A stretch of DNA of 64,000 nucleotides from Neobacillus ginsengisoli (GCF_030813055.1 NZ_JAUSTW010000002.1:434001-498000); one strand, 5' to 3'. Shown: positions 15,659-28,033, counted from the stretch's first letter. The notes: generated by a model not told the origin, from the letters alone. A program made the numbers and translations.

Positions 15659-17353
15659 ATGAAATTTGAAGAATTTACCTATAAACGTCCAAATTTAGAG
15701 GTAATAACAGCAAACTTTAATGCTGCAATAGAGAAGTTCAATAACTCTATTACTGTTGAAGAACAGAGTAAGGCCATGGATGAGGTCAATGAGCTAAGAA
15801 ATGATCTTGGGACAATGTTCAACCTTGTGCATATCCGTCATTCCATTGATACCAACGATGAGTTTTATAAGGCAGAACAAGATATCATGGATGAAATCCA
15901 ACCTGAAGTAGAAGGGTTAGTAACTAAATATTATCAGGCATTAGTTCATTCAAAATTTCGAACTGAATTAGAAGAAAAATGGGGTCGCCAGCTTTTCGCC
16001 CTTGCCGAAGGACAACTTAAGACATTTAAACCTGAAATTGTCCCAATGTTGCAGAAGGAAAACCGCTTATCCACAGAATACACGAAACTCCTTGCCTCCG
16101 CAAAAATTAATTTTGAAGGCGAAGAAAGAACGCTTGCCCAATTAGAACCGTTTACCGAATCCACAGACCGAGAGATGCGAAAAAGGGCAAATGAAGCGAA
16201 ATTTGGATTTTTAGCAGAGCATGAAGACGAGCTGGATCGAATTTATGATGATCTTGTTAAAGTCAGAACAGAAATTGCACAAACGCTTGGATATAAAAAT
16301 TTTGTTGAGCTTGGTTATTACCGAATGATGAGGACAGATTATAATTCTGACATGGTAACGAATTTCCGTGGGCAAGTAAAAGATTTTATTGTACCAATAG
16401 CAACAAAGTTAAAAGCACGGCAAAGAGAAAGACTTGGTTTAGACCAATTAAAATATTATGATGAAGGCTTCAATTTTCAAACAGGGAATGCTCTGCCAAA
16501 AGGAACTCCGGAATGGATAATTGAAAATGGACAGAAAATGTATCAAGAGCTTTCAAAGGAAACAGGGACCTTCTTTCAGTTTATGCAGGATAATAATCTG
16601 ATGGATCTCGTTGCTAAAAAGGGAAAGGCCGGCGGCGGGTATTGTACATACATTGAAAACTTCAAGTCTCCGTTTATTTTTTCTAATTTTAACGGAACAT
16701 CAGGGGATATTGATGTTTTAACCCATGAAGCAGGTCATGCTTTTCAGGTTTATTCAAGCCGTCACTTTGAGATTCCTGAGTATTTTTGGCCAACCTACGA
16801 AGCTTGTGAAATTCATTCGATGAGTATGGAGTTTTTCACATGGCCTTGGATGGAGCTGTTCTTTAAAGAAGATACGGATAAGTACAAGTTTTCTCACTTA
16901 AGCGATGCTTTATTGTTCCTGCCTTACGGAGTATCAGTTGACGAATTCCAGCACTGGGTATACGAAAATCCGGAAGCAACGCCAAAAGAGCGGAAACTAC
17001 AATGGCGCCAGATTGAGAAAAAGTATATGCCGCATAAAGATTATGATGGCAATGAGTATTTAGAAAACGGCGGTTTCTGGCAGCGGCAGGGTCATATTTA
17101 TAATTCACCATTTTATTATATTGATTATACCCTTGCGCAAATTTGTGCCTTCCAATTTTGGAAACGCTCTAGAGAAAATCAGCAAGAGGCATGGTCAGAT
17201 TATGTGAAACTATGTAAACTAGGTGGAAGCAAGTCGTTTACTAAGCTGGTTGAAGCAGCTAACTTAATTTCACCTTTTGAAGCGGGCTGTGTAGAATCAG
17301 TGGTTGGTGTGATAGAGAATTGGTTAAATTCTGTGGATGATAAAAAACTATAA
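15659..17353 (+). CDS. M3-family oligoendopeptidase
   Basis: A 564-residue zinc metallopeptidase of the thimet/PepF family, predicted to cut short peptides in the cytoplasm. The zinc site HEAGH is at residues 356-360 and the third ligand lies in YEACEIHSMSME about 25 residues later. The GTSGDIDVLTHEAGH context is typical of the bacterial M3B branch. The start has AAAAAGGAG upstream. It is a single-gene unit between two strong terminators. Confidence 0.9.
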   Translation: MKFEEFTYKRPNLEVITANFNAAIEKFNNSITVEEQSKAMDEVNELRNDLGTMFNLVHIRHSIDTNDEFYKAEQDIMDEIQPEVEGLVTKYYQALVHSKFRTELEEKWGRQLFALAEGQLKTFKPEIVPMLQKENRLSTEYTKLLASAKINFEGEERTLAQLEPFTESTDREMRKRANEAKFGFLAEHEDELDRIYDDLVKVRTEIAQTLGYKNFVELGYYRMMRTDYNSDMVTNFRGQVKDFIVPIATKLKARQRERLGLDQLKYYDEGFNFQTGNALPKGTPEWIIENGQKMYQELSKETGTFFQFMQDNNLMDLVAKKGKAGGGYCTYIENFKSPFIFSNFNGTSGDIDVLTHEAGHAFQVYSSRHFEIPEYFWPTYEACEIHSMSMEFFTWPWMELFFKEDTDKYKFSHLSDALLFLPYGVSVDEFQHWVYENPEATPKERKLQWRQIEKKYMPHKDYDGNEYLENGGFWQRQGHIYNSPFYYIDYTLAQICAFQFWKRSRENQQEAWSDYVKLCKLGGSKSFTKLVEAANLISPFEAGCVESVVGVIENWLNSVDDKKL

Positions 17354-17355
17354 TT

Positions 17356-17390
17356 TAAAAGCGAAGCCAGTTAGGCTTCGCTTTGATTTT
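17356..17390. terminator. Terminator between M3 peptidase and clpE
   Basis: AAAGCGAAGCC-AGTTA-GGCTTCGCTTT with T-rich flanks on both strands serves the two convergent genes. Confidence 0.9.
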
Positions 17391-17411
17391 GAGTACCGTG
17401 GGAAAATCACA

Positions 17412-19565
17412 TTAATGTACGGCAACGGTTTCTTCCTCTAAAATTATTTCACCATCTTTCATAATGGCTTTTAATTTTTTTATATTCTGTTGATCCAGGA
17501 TAAAATCGGCAATCCGATCTTCGAGATGCTCCTGGATAACCCGACGGAGCGGACGAGCACCGAAGGCTGGATGATAGCCAAATTCAGCTAACTTTTCTTT
17601 TGTATCCGGTGAAATAATTAATTCAATGTTTTGCTCGAGTAATGCATCTTGTAACTCGCTAATTAACAAATCAACGATATGCATAATGTGTTCTTTTTTG
17701 AGTGTATTAAATTCGATGATACTATCAAAACGATTCAAGAATTCCGGTTTAAAGAAACCTTTAAGAGAATCAAGAATAGATGCTTCTTCGATAGCTTCAT
17801 TTGTCCCAAAGCCTACATGAATGGTTTTGTGTCCAACACCCGTATTACTTGTCATAATAATAACTGTATCCTTAAAGCTAACTGTTCTACCTTGGCTATC
17901 TGTAAGACGGCCATCTTCGAGAATTTGCAGGAACATATGCTGCACATCCGGATGTGCTTTTTCAATTTCATCCAATAAAATAATACTGTAGGGGTTCCTA
18001 CGTACTTTTTCAGTAAGCTGTCCTGCTTCATCATGTCCTACATAGCCGGGTGGTGAACCGATTAGTTTGGAGACACTGTGTTTTTCCATATACTCACTCA
18101 TATCTACGCGTACCAATGAATCTTTAGAACCGAATAATTCTTCGGCAAGGGTTTTTGTCAGCTCCGTTTTCCCAACTCCGGTTGGTCCTACGAATAAGAA
18201 AGACCCAATCGGACGGTGTTTTGATTTTAAGCCAGCCCGGCTTCTCCTAATAGCCTTAGCTACTTTTTTGACCGCGTTTTCCTGACCTATCACCTTCTTA
18301 TTAAGATTCTCTTCAAGAAATTTCATTCTAAGCTGTTCATCTTCTTGAAGTTTACCAACTGGAATACCTGTTTTTTGTTCAATGATTTCTTGGATATGGA
18401 ATACTTCAACAATAGGTTTTTCTGAATTTGAATCTGTAATTAAGGACTTTTCTAGATTTGCTTCCTCATCGCGGAGAGATGCAGCCAGCTCATAATTTTC
18501 ATTTTTAAGAGCAGCTTCTTTTTCCATGATAATCTCTTTTAACCTATTCTCAATTTGTTCAGTACTTTTGCCATCCGAAGTTAAATTTAATTTTGACCCT
18601 GCCTCATCTAATAAATCAATTGCCTTATCTGGTAAAAAACGGTCTGGAATATAACGATGAGATAATTGTACACATGCTTGAATCGTATCTTCAGAGTACC
18701 TTACTTCATGGTATTCCTCATATTTTTTCTGAATCCCCTTCAAAATTTCGATAGCTGCTTCCAGTGTTGGTTCAAGAACATGAACGGGCTGAAAGCGGCG
18801 TTCTAATGCTGAATCTTTTTCAATTCGCCGGTACTCCTTCAAAGTCGTTGCCCCAACGAGCTGTAGTTCTCCTCGTGCTAACGCAGGCTTCAAAATATTT
18901 CCTGCATCCATCGATCCCTCTGCTGAACCGGCCCCGACTAGAAGATGAATCTCGTCGATAAATAGAATGATATTCTTGCGTTCCTGCAGTTCAGAAATAA
19001 GTTGTTTCATTCTTTCCTCAAATTGACCTCGAATTCCTGTATTCTCAACAAGTGATGCCACATCAAGCAGGTAAACCTCTTTATTTCGTAATTTTACAGG
19101 AACTTGACCTTCCGCTATCATTATTGCCAGACCTTCCGCGATCGCTGTTTTACCAACACCCGGTTCCCCAATTAAAACAGGATTGTTTTTGTTTCTTCGA
19201 TTTAAAATTTCGATAATACGCTTAATTTCTTCATCACGACCGATAACTGGATCAATTAATCCTGCTTTCGCCATTTGCGTCAAATTTCGGCCCACTTGAT
19301 CTAATAAGCCGGCACCATGTGAGGATTTACTATTTATTCGAGAAGCTGGCTGGCCATTAATATGTTGATTTCCTGGCGTATTTTTAGTGAAAAATAACTC
19401 TTCAAAAGGAAAACTTGGAAAACTATTTGGTCCCAAACTTGCACCAAGTGAATTCTTTTCTTTAGCATAGCATTCTTGACATAGTTTCAATTCTTTGTGC
19501 TGTCCATTTATCATTACCCTTAATTGAATATTTGCCTGTTTATCTTTGCATAATTGACAAAGCAT
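17412..19565 (-). CDS. clpE: Clp protease ATP-binding subunit ClpE
   Basis: A 717-residue class I Clp/Hsp100 ATPase. The N-terminal C4 zinc finger (Cys3, Cys6, Cys29, Cys32), which is the mark of ClpE, replaces the usual N domain. Two AAA modules follow, with Walker A motifs GEPGVGKTA and [10 protein letters not shown] and Walker B LFIDEIH and [10 protein letters not shown]; a UVR-like coiled segment lies between them. It unfolds heat-damaged proteins for ClpP. Two CtsR operators surround its promoter. Slightly longer than the B. subtilis protein. Confidence 0.96.
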   Translation of the reverse strand: MLCQLCKDKQANIQLRVMINGQHKELKLCQECYAKEKNSLGASLGPNSFPSFPFEELFFTKNTPGNQHINGQPASRINSKSSHGAGLLDQVGRNLTQMAKAGLIDPVIGRDEEIKRIIEILNRRNKNNPVLIGEPGVGKTAIAEGLAIMIAEGQVPVKLRNKEVYLLDVASLVENTGIRGQFEERMKQLISELQERKNIILFIDEIHLLVGAGSAEGSMDAGNILKPALARGELQLVGATTLKEYRRIEKDSALERRFQPVHVLEPTLEAAIEILKGIQKKYEEYHEVRYSEDTIQACVQLSHRYIPDRFLPDKAIDLLDEAGSKLNLTSDGKSTEQIENRLKEIIMEKEAALKNENYELAASLRDEEANLEKSLITDSNSEKPIVEVFHIQEIIEQKTGIPVGKLQEDEQLRMKFLEENLNKKVIGQENAVKKVAKAIRRSRAGLKSKHRPIGSFLFVGPTGVGKTELTKTLAEELFGSKDSLVRVDMSEYMEKHSVSKLIGSPPGYVGHDEAGQLTEKVRRNPYSIILLDEIEKAHPDVQHMFLQILEDGRLTDSQGRTVSFKDTVIIMTSNTGVGHKTIHVGFGTNEAIEEASILDSLKGFFKPEFLNRFDSIIEFNTLKKEHIMHIVDLLISELQDALLEQNIELIISPDTKEKLAEFGYHPAFGARPLRRVIQEHLEDRIADFILDQQNIKKLKAIMKDGEIILEEETVAVH

Positions 19566-19609
19566 AAATAAAACCTCCTAATTTAATCATGATTTGAAGG
19601 TTTATTGAC

Positions 19610-19666
19610 TTTGACTATATTTGACCTTCATGAGAACAGTATACTCTGACCATTTTTGACTTTCAA
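19610..19666 (-). promoter_or_regulatory. clpE promoter with two CtsR operators
   Basis: On the minus strand TTGAAA (19661-19666) and TATACT (19638-19643) are 17 bases apart. CtsR heptad pairs sit on both sides: AGTCAAA-AAT-GGTCAGA (19645-19661) over the spacer and GGTCAAA-TAT-AGTCAAA (19610-19626) downstream of the start. Both fit the RGTCAAA-NAN-RGTCAAA pattern, with one base off in the first. Confidence 0.88.
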
Positions 19667-19760
19667 GATTTTTGTGTTAGTAATTTATACCACTCTTTGA
19701 AAAAAAAGCTCGTCTTTGTTTGTCCCTTCAATCATATAGTGATGAGGAGGGGGAGATGAA

Positions 19761-20810
19761 GTGAAGAAGAATTGGACAGCAGCTTTCCAAATTGCGGCCG
19801 TCTACGTTGGAACAGTTGTCGGTGCCGGTTTTGCTACCGGAAGAGAAATCGTAGAATTTTTTTCTCGGTTTGGGTTTTTTGGCTTTATCAGTATTTTATT
19901 GAGCGGCTACCTCCTTGTTTTTATGGGTTCAAAATTAATGAGAATGGCTGCTCACATTAAAGCAGAATCATATCAGGAATTAAATGTATATTTGTTTGGA
20001 AAATGGGCGGGTAAGGGAATAAACATTATTATGTTAGTTATGCTGCTTGGGGTAAGTGCAGTTATGCTTGCCGGGGCCGGCGCAGTATTTGAAGAACAGC
20101 TTGGGCTGCCAAAAGATATTGGTGTTTTTCTGACTATTTTCCTTTCAGTCCTTGTAATGCTCATTGGTATAAAAGGACTTTTTGCAGTAAATACATTTGT
20201 TGTTCCGTTAATGATTACATTTAGCTTGATGTTAATGTTTTTTTCAGTTAGAATGCCCCATTTTGTGAATCAGCTATTGTTTGTTCCCCATGCCGATGAC
20301 GGATGGAAAAGTGTGTTGGCTCCATTTTCATATACTGCCTTTAATCTTGCTTTAGCTCAAGCAGTTTTGGTGCCAATTGCAAACGAAATTAAAGATGACT
20401 GGACAATTAAGTGGGGAGGAATAATAGGCGGTGCTGCATTGACGGTTATTCTAATAGCAAGTCATTTCACCTTAATCATGCTTCCTAATTTGGAACAATA
20501 TGAAATTCCAATGGCAATTATCATGAAGAAATTCGTTCCGTTTTTTTATTGGATCTTTGTCCTCGTAATTTATGGTGAAATTTTTACCTCCGTTATAGGC
20601 AACGTCTTTGGTCTGGATCGTCAGTTGAAACAATATCTATTAGTACCAACAATCGTATCGATTTCTGCCATATTTGGTGTTGCCTACATCATAAGTCTTG
20701 TTGACTATGGGAAGCTCCTTTCTTATCTTTATCCACTGTTTGGTTATATTAGCCTCATTTTTTTTGTTTTACTTTGGATGAAGCCACTAGCACATATTGA
20801 AAAGAAATAG
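19761..20810 (+). CDS. ykvI: YkvI family membrane protein
   Basis: A 349-residue protein with about ten hydrophobic segments, starting FQIAAVYVGTVVGAGFATGREI, a glycine-rich first helix shared with amino-acid transporter-like proteins of the LeuT fold. Function is not known. The start is GTG 19761, about eight bases after AGGAGGGGG; an ATG five bases earlier is out of frame and stops at once. B. subtilis ykvI also follows clpE. Confidence 0.85.
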   Translation: MKKNWTAAFQIAAVYVGTVVGAGFATGREIVEFFSRFGFFGFISILLSGYLLVFMGSKLMRMAAHIKAESYQELNVYLFGKWAGKGINIIMLVMLLGVSAVMLAGAGAVFEEQLGLPKDIGVFLTIFLSVLVMLIGIKGLFAVNTFVVPLMITFSLMLMFFSVRMPHFVNQLLFVPHADDGWKSVLAPFSYTAFNLALAQAVLVPIANEIKDDWTIKWGGIIGGAALTVILIASHFTLIMLPNLEQYEIPMAIIMKKFVPFFYWIFVLVIYGEIFTSVIGNVFGLDRQLKQYLLVPTIVSISAIFGVAYIISLVDYGKLLSYLYPLFGYISLIFFVLLWMKPLAHIEKK

Positions 20811-20825
20811 CTTGATTTTTCAAAA

Positions 20826-20856
20826 TAGAAAAAGCGGCTGAATAAATCAGACGCTT
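20826..20856 (-). terminator. Terminator of the CPBP protease gene
   Basis: On the minus strand AAAGCGTCTGA-TTTAT-TCAGCCGCTTTTTC forms a stem with one mismatch and a T-rich tail. Confidence 0.75.
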
Positions 20857-20859
20857 TCA

Positions 20860-21471
20860 CTATTTCAACGGTAAAATGATAAAAATCATGATGTCAAAAA
20901 CTAAATGGGATACAATGACCATTGGCATGCTTTTTTTCCAAAAATAAATGCAGCCCCAGATAATTCCGGAAATAAAGGAAGCTAAAACGAAGATAAACGA
21001 ACCGGAATAGATATAAACGGATGCGTATAAAACGGAAGCAATCAAAATACTTTTCAGTGGGCCATAGTATGTTAATAGCCTTTTTTGAATAAATCCCCTC
21101 CAAAATAGTTCTTCGCCGGGTGCAGCAACCAGCACAAGCGCAAGATACTGCCAGAAAACCGATGGTGCAAACCAGCGGTAAAGTCTGCTAATACTATTGA
21201 TAAATGGAAGATGAAGAATCCCAATGGCATGATAACCAAGCCACAAAATTATATATAGAAACAATCCGGACATTGCTCCAAAGGATAAATAAGTAAAAAA
21301 TGACGCTTCGTCATCAACCTCTTCTTGGAACATTGCATATGTGATTAGCAAAAGCAATGAGGCAGAAAAAATATACCAAAATATTGTTTTATCCTGAAAG
21401 GAAAAAAACAAAAGAAAATGAGCAATGACCAATCCAAATAAAAGACGAAAATCAATGGGACGTTTCTTCAT
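20860..21471 (-). CDS. CPBP family intramembrane glutamic endopeptidase
   Basis: A 203-residue membrane protein with about seven helices and the CPBP/CAAX-type active-site motifs: EELFWRGF near residue 113, then FISGIIWG and SHLVFDIM with the later histidine. Related proteins process prenylated or membrane peptides and sometimes give bacteriocin immunity; the substrate here is unknown. A TTG at 21495 would include the AGGAAAGGGG binding site, so ATG 21471 is chosen. Confidence 0.85.
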   Translation of the reverse strand: MKKRPIDFRLLFGLVIAHFLLFFSFQDKTIFWYIFSASLLLLITYAMFQEEVDDEASFFTYLSFGAMSGLFLYIILWLGYHAIGILHLPFINSISRLYRWFAPSVFWQYLALVLVAAPGEELFWRGFIQKRLLTYYGPLKSILIASVLYASVYIYSGSFIFVLASFISGIIWGCIYFWKKSMPMVIVSHLVFDIMIFIILPLK

Positions 21472-21615
21472 TATGACAAGCCCCTTTCCTGGCAATAAAA
21501 TTTATTTTAGCAAAAAAAATCGGTGAAAGGAAATGATTTCATCCAAGATTTAATTAGAATTCAATGATAAAAAGAGGAATTTTGCAAAAAATAAATGATG
21601 AAGGGAGTGAAGCTT

Positions 21616-21735
21616 ATGAGTAAATCAAAAAGTGAACAAGAACGGGAATGGACTGTTCGAAAACAGGATCAAAATCCTCACGGAAAAGTGAAATCCTTAA
21701 AGCAACTCTCTAAAGAAACCGGGAAAGAAGAATAA
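21616..21735 (+). CDS. Small hydrophilic protein, 39 residues
   Basis: AAGGGAGTGA precedes ATG 21616 with normal spacing. The 39 residues are highly charged and include REWTVRKQDQNPHGKVKSLK, which resembles a short Bacillus family that I believe is DUF6254; that name is from memory and unsure. No membrane segment. A terminator follows, so it is a self-contained small gene missed by ordinary length cut-offs. Confidence 0.75.
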   Translation: MSKSKSEQEREWTVRKQDQNPHGKVKSLKQLSKETGKEE

Positions 21736-21753
21736 TGCTTCTTAAAAACAAAA

Positions 21754-21783
21754 AAGAAAAGGCAGTCCCGGACTGTCTTTTCA
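21754..21783. terminator. Terminator between the 39-residue gene and ykvS
   Basis: AAAAGGCAGTCCCGGACTGTCTTTT with T-rich flank on both strands, between convergent genes. Confidence 0.8.
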
Positions 21784-21797
21784 ATCATTTTATCAAT

Positions 21798-21986
21798 TTA
21801 ATAAGCGCTTTCTTTTACGATCTTATAGTTTTTATGATTAACTACTGTACGCTGATCCAATTCTAAGTCTCGGTAATTATCCATATAAGTTAGGTCGACT
21901 ATTACAGAATTTTCATTTACTTTCTCTACAATCCCTTGCAAACCACCACGGAATTCGATGATATTCCCCACTTCTGCTATCTTCAT
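21798..21986 (-). CDS. ykvS: YkvS, DUF2187 family protein
   Basis: A 62-residue protein with AEVGNIIEFRGGLQGIVEKVNENSVIVDLTYM-type content, a KOW-like small beta barrel, matching DUF2187/YkvS. The role is not known. The start at 21986 has AGGAGAG upstream; an in-frame extension to 22028 has no binding site. The neighbourhood ykvI-ykvS matches B. subtilis. Confidence 0.85.
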   Translation of the reverse strand: MKIAEVGNIIEFRGGLQGIVEKVNENSVIVDLTYMDNYRDLELDQRTVVNHKNYKIVKESAY

Positions 21987-22127
21987 TAGTCTCTCTCCTT
22001 TACCTGACAAACTATAAATAAAATCCAATTAAATAACAGTTTGCACTACTTTTCCCAATTCGTAAAGGCTTTTATTTGACAATTTCGTTAATTATTTCGA
22101 AAATAGTAATAAAATTGATATATATAT

Positions 22128-22141
22128 AGAAACCGCTTTCA
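22128..22141 (+). promoter_or_regulatory. cre site upstream of glpP
   Basis: AGAAACCGCTTTCA matches 13 of 14 positions of the CcpA-binding consensus TGWAANCGNTNWCA. A TTGATA hexamer lies just upstream (22115-22120), so CcpA would repress the glpP transcript. Confidence 0.6.
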
Positions 22142-22246
22142 TTCAAAATGTTTTTGCAGTATAAAATTTCCTCGGGAATATCATCATAACTTGACTTAAG
22201 GAAAAATAGTTTAGGTAAAATAAAATACGTAAAGGTGGTGCTATTG

Positions 22247-22441
22247 TTGAAGGTAGAATTGATAAATGATATTTTGAATCGACTTATGACAGGGGATTTA
22301 ACAGAGTATTATGTAAAAAATGAGGATTTTATGGAATTTCGCCAGGTTCTTGCTAAGAGAAATGATTTTAAACATTTTCGTGGCATAGGCCAAAGGGGCG
22401 GAGATGTATTATATCAATACTTAGAAAATCCCCGAAGTTAA
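22247..22441 (+). CDS. Hypothetical protein, 64 residues, before glpP
   Basis: Not recognised. The frame opens at GTG 22235, but AAAGGTGG at 22231-22238 points to TTG 22247 (or 22244) as the start. The product is soluble, mixed charged, with NDILNRLMTGDLTEYY and FRGIGQRGGDVLYQYL; no known domain. It ends 34 bases before the glpP start and probably shares its transcript and its CcpA control. Confidence 0.6.
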   Translation: MKVELINDILNRLMTGDLTEYYVKNEDFMEFRQVLAKRNDFKHFRGIGQRGGDVLYQYLENPRS

Positions 22442-22475
22442 TTGAGGAAAGTTGTATGAAAGGAAGTCAAAAAAT

Positions 22476-23024
22476 ATGGAACAGAAAATATTACCGGCAT
22501 CGTCAACTCTAAAGGAATTTGAACGTTTTTTGCAGAGTTCTTTTGAAATCGGAGTTTTTTTAGACATGCATATTGCGCAATTAAAAAATATTAATTTGAT
22601 GGCGAAGCAGAGCGGAAAGAAAATGATTTATCACGTCGATTTAATTCATGGAATCAAAAATGATGAATATGCAACAGAATATATTTGCCAAGAATTTAAA
22701 CCCTATGGTTTGATCTCGACAAAAGCAAGTGTCATCCAAAAGGCAAAACAAAAAGGGGTAATCGCGGTGCAAAGGATATTCCTAATTGATAGTCATGCAC
22801 TCGAAAAAAGCTACAAACTAATTGAAAAAACACAGCCGGATTATCTTGAGGTGCTTCCGGGGGCTATGCCGAGGATGATAACTGAAGTAAAAGAGAGGGT
22901 GAAAACCCCTATTTTTGCCGGAGGCTTAATTCGTACTCCTGAAGAGGTACAGAATGCTTTAAATGCAGGTGCCTCAGCCATTACCACCTCAAAAAGGGAA
23001 TTGTGGGACCTGTTTGGTAATTAA
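22476..23024 (+). CDS. glpP: Glycerol uptake operon antiterminator
   Basis: A 182-residue TIM-barrel-like protein of the GlpP family. YHVDLIHGI, EYICQEFKPYGLISTK, PDYLEVLPGAMPRMI and PIFAGGLIRTPEEV are family motifs. With glycerol-3-phosphate bound, GlpP binds leader RNA of glpFK and glpD and lets transcription pass the terminators at 23.1 and 25.7 kb. The frame opens at 22452, but AAAGGAAG places the start at ATG 22476. Confidence 0.93.
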   Translation: MEQKILPASSTLKEFERFLQSSFEIGVFLDMHIAQLKNINLMAKQSGKKMIYHVDLIHGIKNDEYATEYICQEFKPYGLISTKASVIQKAKQKGVIAVQRIFLIDSHALEKSYKLIEKTQPDYLEVLPGAMPRMITEVKERVKTPIFAGGLIRTPEEVQNALNAGASAITTSKRELWDLFGN

Positions 23025-23060
23025 TGTTAATAAAATATTACTATTTTTGTAGAAAAAATA

Positions 23061-23089
23061 TTGACACCGCTTTCATAACTATTTATACT
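23061..23089 (+). promoter_or_regulatory. glpFK promoter with overlapping cre site
   Basis: TTGACA (23061-23066) and TATACT (23084-23089) are 17 bases apart. TGACACCGCTTTCA (23062-23075) matches 13 of 14 cre positions and overlaps the -35 box, so CcpA binding would block polymerase when glucose is present. Confidence 0.85.
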
Positions 23090-23116
23090 CAATTTAACAA
23101 GTTAATACTTTGTGAC

Positions 23117-23181
23117 GGAGATAAGGAGATTCACGCAGAAACCCAATTTTGGGTTCATTCTGTTGTGAATCTCTTTTTTTT
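23117..23181 (+). promoter_or_regulatory. GlpP-responsive leader terminator of glpFK
   Basis: A terminator stem GAGATTCAC/GTGAATCTC with inner pairs and eight T (23126-23181) follows GGAGATAAGGAGA (23118-23130), a motif repeated with one extra base in the glpD leader. This is the expected GlpP antitermination target. Confidence 0.8.
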
Positions 23182-23239
23182 CGTATTCAACATGAGAAAA
23201 CTAAAATAAAATCAACTTAAAAAAAGGAGAGGGTAAAAA

Positions 23240-25589
<2,350 letters not shown>

Positions 25590-25649
25590 ACGGGATAGTG
25601 GATAGTCAACTCAAATTATTTATGGTAAAATAAAATCAAGTTAATACAT

Positions 25650-25721
25650 TGGCAGGAGAAATCGGAGAGACCACAAAAACATTATCGTAATTCGATAATG
25701 TCTTTTGTGGTCTCTTTTTTA
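25650..25721 (+). promoter_or_regulatory. GlpP-responsive leader terminator of glpD
   Basis: A long stem GAGACCACAAAA / TTTTGTGGTCTC with inner CATTATCG/CGATAATG and six T (25667-25721) follows GGAGAAATCGGAGA, the same double GGAGA motif as in the glpFK leader. Termination is expected unless GlpP binds. A TAAAAT box at 25626 may be the -10. Confidence 0.82.
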
Positions 25722-25778
25722 TTTCTCTTCAAAATTCTCAGCATATAAAAATATATAGATTCATTTATGGAGGAAAAC

Positions 25779-27473
25779 ATGATGAAATTTTCTAATTTAA
25801 ATCGGAAAGAAAGTATCAGTAAGTTAAAAAGCGATTTATATGATGTTTTGGTCATAGGCGGTGGAATCACCGGTGCCGGTATCGCCCTCGATGCTCAAGA
25901 TAGGGGGATGAGAACGGCACTGGTAGAAATGCAGGATTTTGCTGCAGGTACATCAAGCAGGTCAACAAAATTGGTTCATGGTGGACTTAGATACTTAAAG
26001 CAATTTGAAGTAAAGATGGTTGCTGAAGTAGGAAAGGAAAGAGCAATTGTTTATGAAAATGGCCCACACGTGACAAATCCCGAATGGATGTTACTTCCTA
26101 TTCATAAGGGGGGCACATTTGGTAAATTTAGCACTTCAATTGGCCTAAGAGTTTATGACTTTTTAGCAGGAGTGAAGAAATCAGAGCGCAGGACGATGTT
26201 ATCTTCGGCAAAAACTTTAGCGAAAGAGCCGCTATTAAAAAAAGCCGGTTTAAAGGGTGGGGGCTATTATGTTGAGTACCGGACTGATGATGCCAGGCTG
26301 ACGATTGAAGTCATGAAGGCAGCAATTGAAAAAGGTGCAATCGCCGCAAATTACACAAAGGTAACGACGCTTATTTACGAAAATGGAAAAGTTGTCGGTG
26401 CGAAGGTACAAGATCAGATAACAAAAGAAAAATATGAGATACGTGCGAAAAAAATCGTTAATGCAACCGGGCCATGGGTTGACCAAATACGGGAAATGGA
26501 TCAATCAAGAAAGGGAAAAGTACTGCAACTAACAAAAGGAGTCCATCTAGTCATTGACCAATCCCGTTTTCCCTTAAAACAGTCCATTTATTTTGATACA
26601 CCGGATGGACGGATGGTATTCGCGATTCCACGTGAAGGAAAGGCATATGTTGGTACAACGGATACCTTTTATGATCAAGATACTGCACATCCTTATATGA
26701 CTTCAAACGATCGCAGTTATATTATTAATGCGATAAATTACATGTTCCCGCAAGTAAAAATTAGTGAAAAGGATATCGAATCAAGCTGGGCCGGAGTTCG
26801 TCCGCTCATATATGAGGAGGGAAAAAATGCCTCAGAAATTTCTCGAAAGGATGAAATTTGGGAATCAAAATCAGGTCTGCTAACAATTGCAGGGGGAAAG
26901 CTTACAGGTTATCGGAAAATGGCTGAAACGATAGTAGACCTTTTGGCAGCGAAATTAAAGACGGAAGAGGCAATAAGCTTCACTGAGTGTAAGACTAAAG
27001 CAATGCCAATTTCAGGAGGTAATGTAGGAGGATCATTAAACTTTGAAGCTTTTGTTGCAAAACAGATACAAAATGGGGTAGCGGCGGGATTAACTAATAT
27101 GGAGTCTGAGCATCTTGCCAGAATGTATGGTTCTAACGTTGATACCGTTTTTGAACTCTTTAAAAAGAATGAAACCGATGCAGTGAATTACAATTTACCA
27201 TCTTTATTATTTGCAAAGCTTGTTTATAGCATTGAATTCGAAATGGTAACAAATCCAATTGATTTCTTTAATCGAAGAACAGGAGCAATCTTGTTTAATA
27301 TTCAATTAGTACAAAAATGGAAGAGTCAAGTGATTGCCTATATGGCTGATAAGCTGAATTGGACTGAACAAGAAAGGAAAGCATACTCGCTTGCATTAGA
27401 GGAGGATTTAAAAGCAGTAATAGTTCCGGTAGATGAACAAGAGCATTTACCATATGCTGCAAATGGGAATTAA
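25779..27473 (+). CDS. glpD: Aerobic glycerol-3-phosphate dehydrogenase
   Basis: A 564-residue membrane-associated flavoenzyme oxidising glycerol-3-phosphate to dihydroxyacetone phosphate with quinone as acceptor. The FAD-binding [17 protein letters not shown] lies near residues 27-44, the family block [18 protein letters not shown] near 60 and [14 protein letters not shown] near 370. ATG 25767 sits on the GGAGGA site, so ATG 25779 (or 25782) is preferred. It is in its own transcript behind the GlpP leader. Confidence 0.95.
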   Translation: MMKFSNLNRKESISKLKSDLYDVLVIGGGITGAGIALDAQDRGMRTALVEMQDFAAGTSSRSTKLVHGGLRYLKQFEVKMVAEVGKERAIVYENGPHVTNPEWMLLPIHKGGTFGKFSTSIGLRVYDFLAGVKKSERRTMLSSAKTLAKEPLLKKAGLKGGGYYVEYRTDDARLTIEVMKAAIEKGAIAANYTKVTTLIYENGKVVGAKVQDQITKEKYEIRAKKIVNATGPWVDQIREMDQSRKGKVLQLTKGVHLVIDQSRFPLKQSIYFDTPDGRMVFAIPREGKAYVGTTDTFYDQDTAHPYMTSNDRSYIINAINYMFPQVKISEKDIESSWAGVRPLIYEEGKNASEISRKDEIWESKSGLLTIAGGKLTGYRKMAETIVDLLAAKLKTEEAISFTECKTKAMPISGGNVGGSLNFEAFVAKQIQNGVAAGLTNMESEHLARMYGSNVDTVFELFKKNETDAVNYNLPSLLFAKLVYSIEFEMVTNPIDFFNRRTGAILFNIQLVQKWKSQVIAYMADKLNWTEQERKAYSLALEEDLKAVIVPVDEQEHLPYAANGN

Positions 27474-27475
27474 CG

Positions 27476-27515
27476 AAAAAAACTGTCTCAAATTTTTATT
27501 TGAGCAGTTTTTTTA
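27476..27515 (+). terminator. Terminator of glpD
   Basis: AAACTGTCTCAAA pairs with TTTGAGCAGTTT with one bulge, followed by seven T. Confidence 0.9.
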
Positions 27516-27673
27516 TGTGATATTATTAACAGTTTAAAAAGTATGAGCGTGTTATTCTAGCACTTGTATAGATTTCGCAATTTAGAATTTAAATCTCTGT
27601 ACATGTTTGAGGGGCAAAGGGGAAAAGTAAATTGAAAAATTAAATAAATATATTTTCTCTTTTAGCGATTTAG

Positions 27674-27703
27674 TTGACTAAAAGGCGTAAATTATTGTAT
27701 AAG
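27674..27703 (+). promoter_or_regulatory. SigA promoter of ptsHI
   Basis: TTGACT (27674-27679) and TATAAG (27698-27703) are 18 bases apart, 64 bases before ptsH. No ptsG or GlcT leader precedes it. Confidence 0.65.
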
Positions 27704-27766
27704 TTAATGAGGTAAGAAAGAAATTTTTTTTCACATTATTTGAATTTTAAAGGAGTTTGATTGAGC

Positions 27767-28033
27767 ATGGCAGAAAAACAATTTAAAGTAATCGCGGAAA
27801 CAGGAATTCACGCAAGACCTGCGACCTTGTTAGTGCAAACTGCGAGTAAATTCGATTCCGAAATCAATTTAGAATATAAAGGTAAAAAAGTAAACTTAAA
27901 ATCAATTATGGGTGTTATGTCACTAGGTGTCGGTCAAGGTGCTGATATTAACATCACAGCTGAAGGCAGTGACGCAGAAGAAGCATTAAGAAGTCTTGAG
28001 GAGACATTGACAAAAGAAGGTTTGGCTGAATAA
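27767..28033 (+). CDS. ptsH: Phosphocarrier protein HPr
   Basis: An 88-residue HPr. His15 in TGIHARPAT receives phosphate from enzyme I for sugar import, and Ser46 in LKSIMGVM is the HPr-kinase site used in CcpA-dependent catabolite repression. TTG 27761 is possible, but ATG 27767 gives the standard family start after AAAGGAG. Its stop overlaps the ptsI start (TAATG). Confidence 0.97.
   Translation: MAEKQFKVIAETGIHARPATLLVQTASKFDSEINLEYKGKKVNLKSIMGVMSLGVGQGADINITAEGSDAEEALRSLEETLTKEGLAE

Noticed and set aside
23024..23209. 61-residue frame between glpP and glpF
   Set aside because: It covers the glpFK promoter, cre site and GlpP leader terminator and has no ribosome binding site.
27516..27531. 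TGTGA-N6-TAACA before ptsH as an Fnr site
   Set aside because: It lies inside the T-rich tail region of the glpD terminator, far from the ptsHI promoter, and the surrounding AT content makes a chance match likely.
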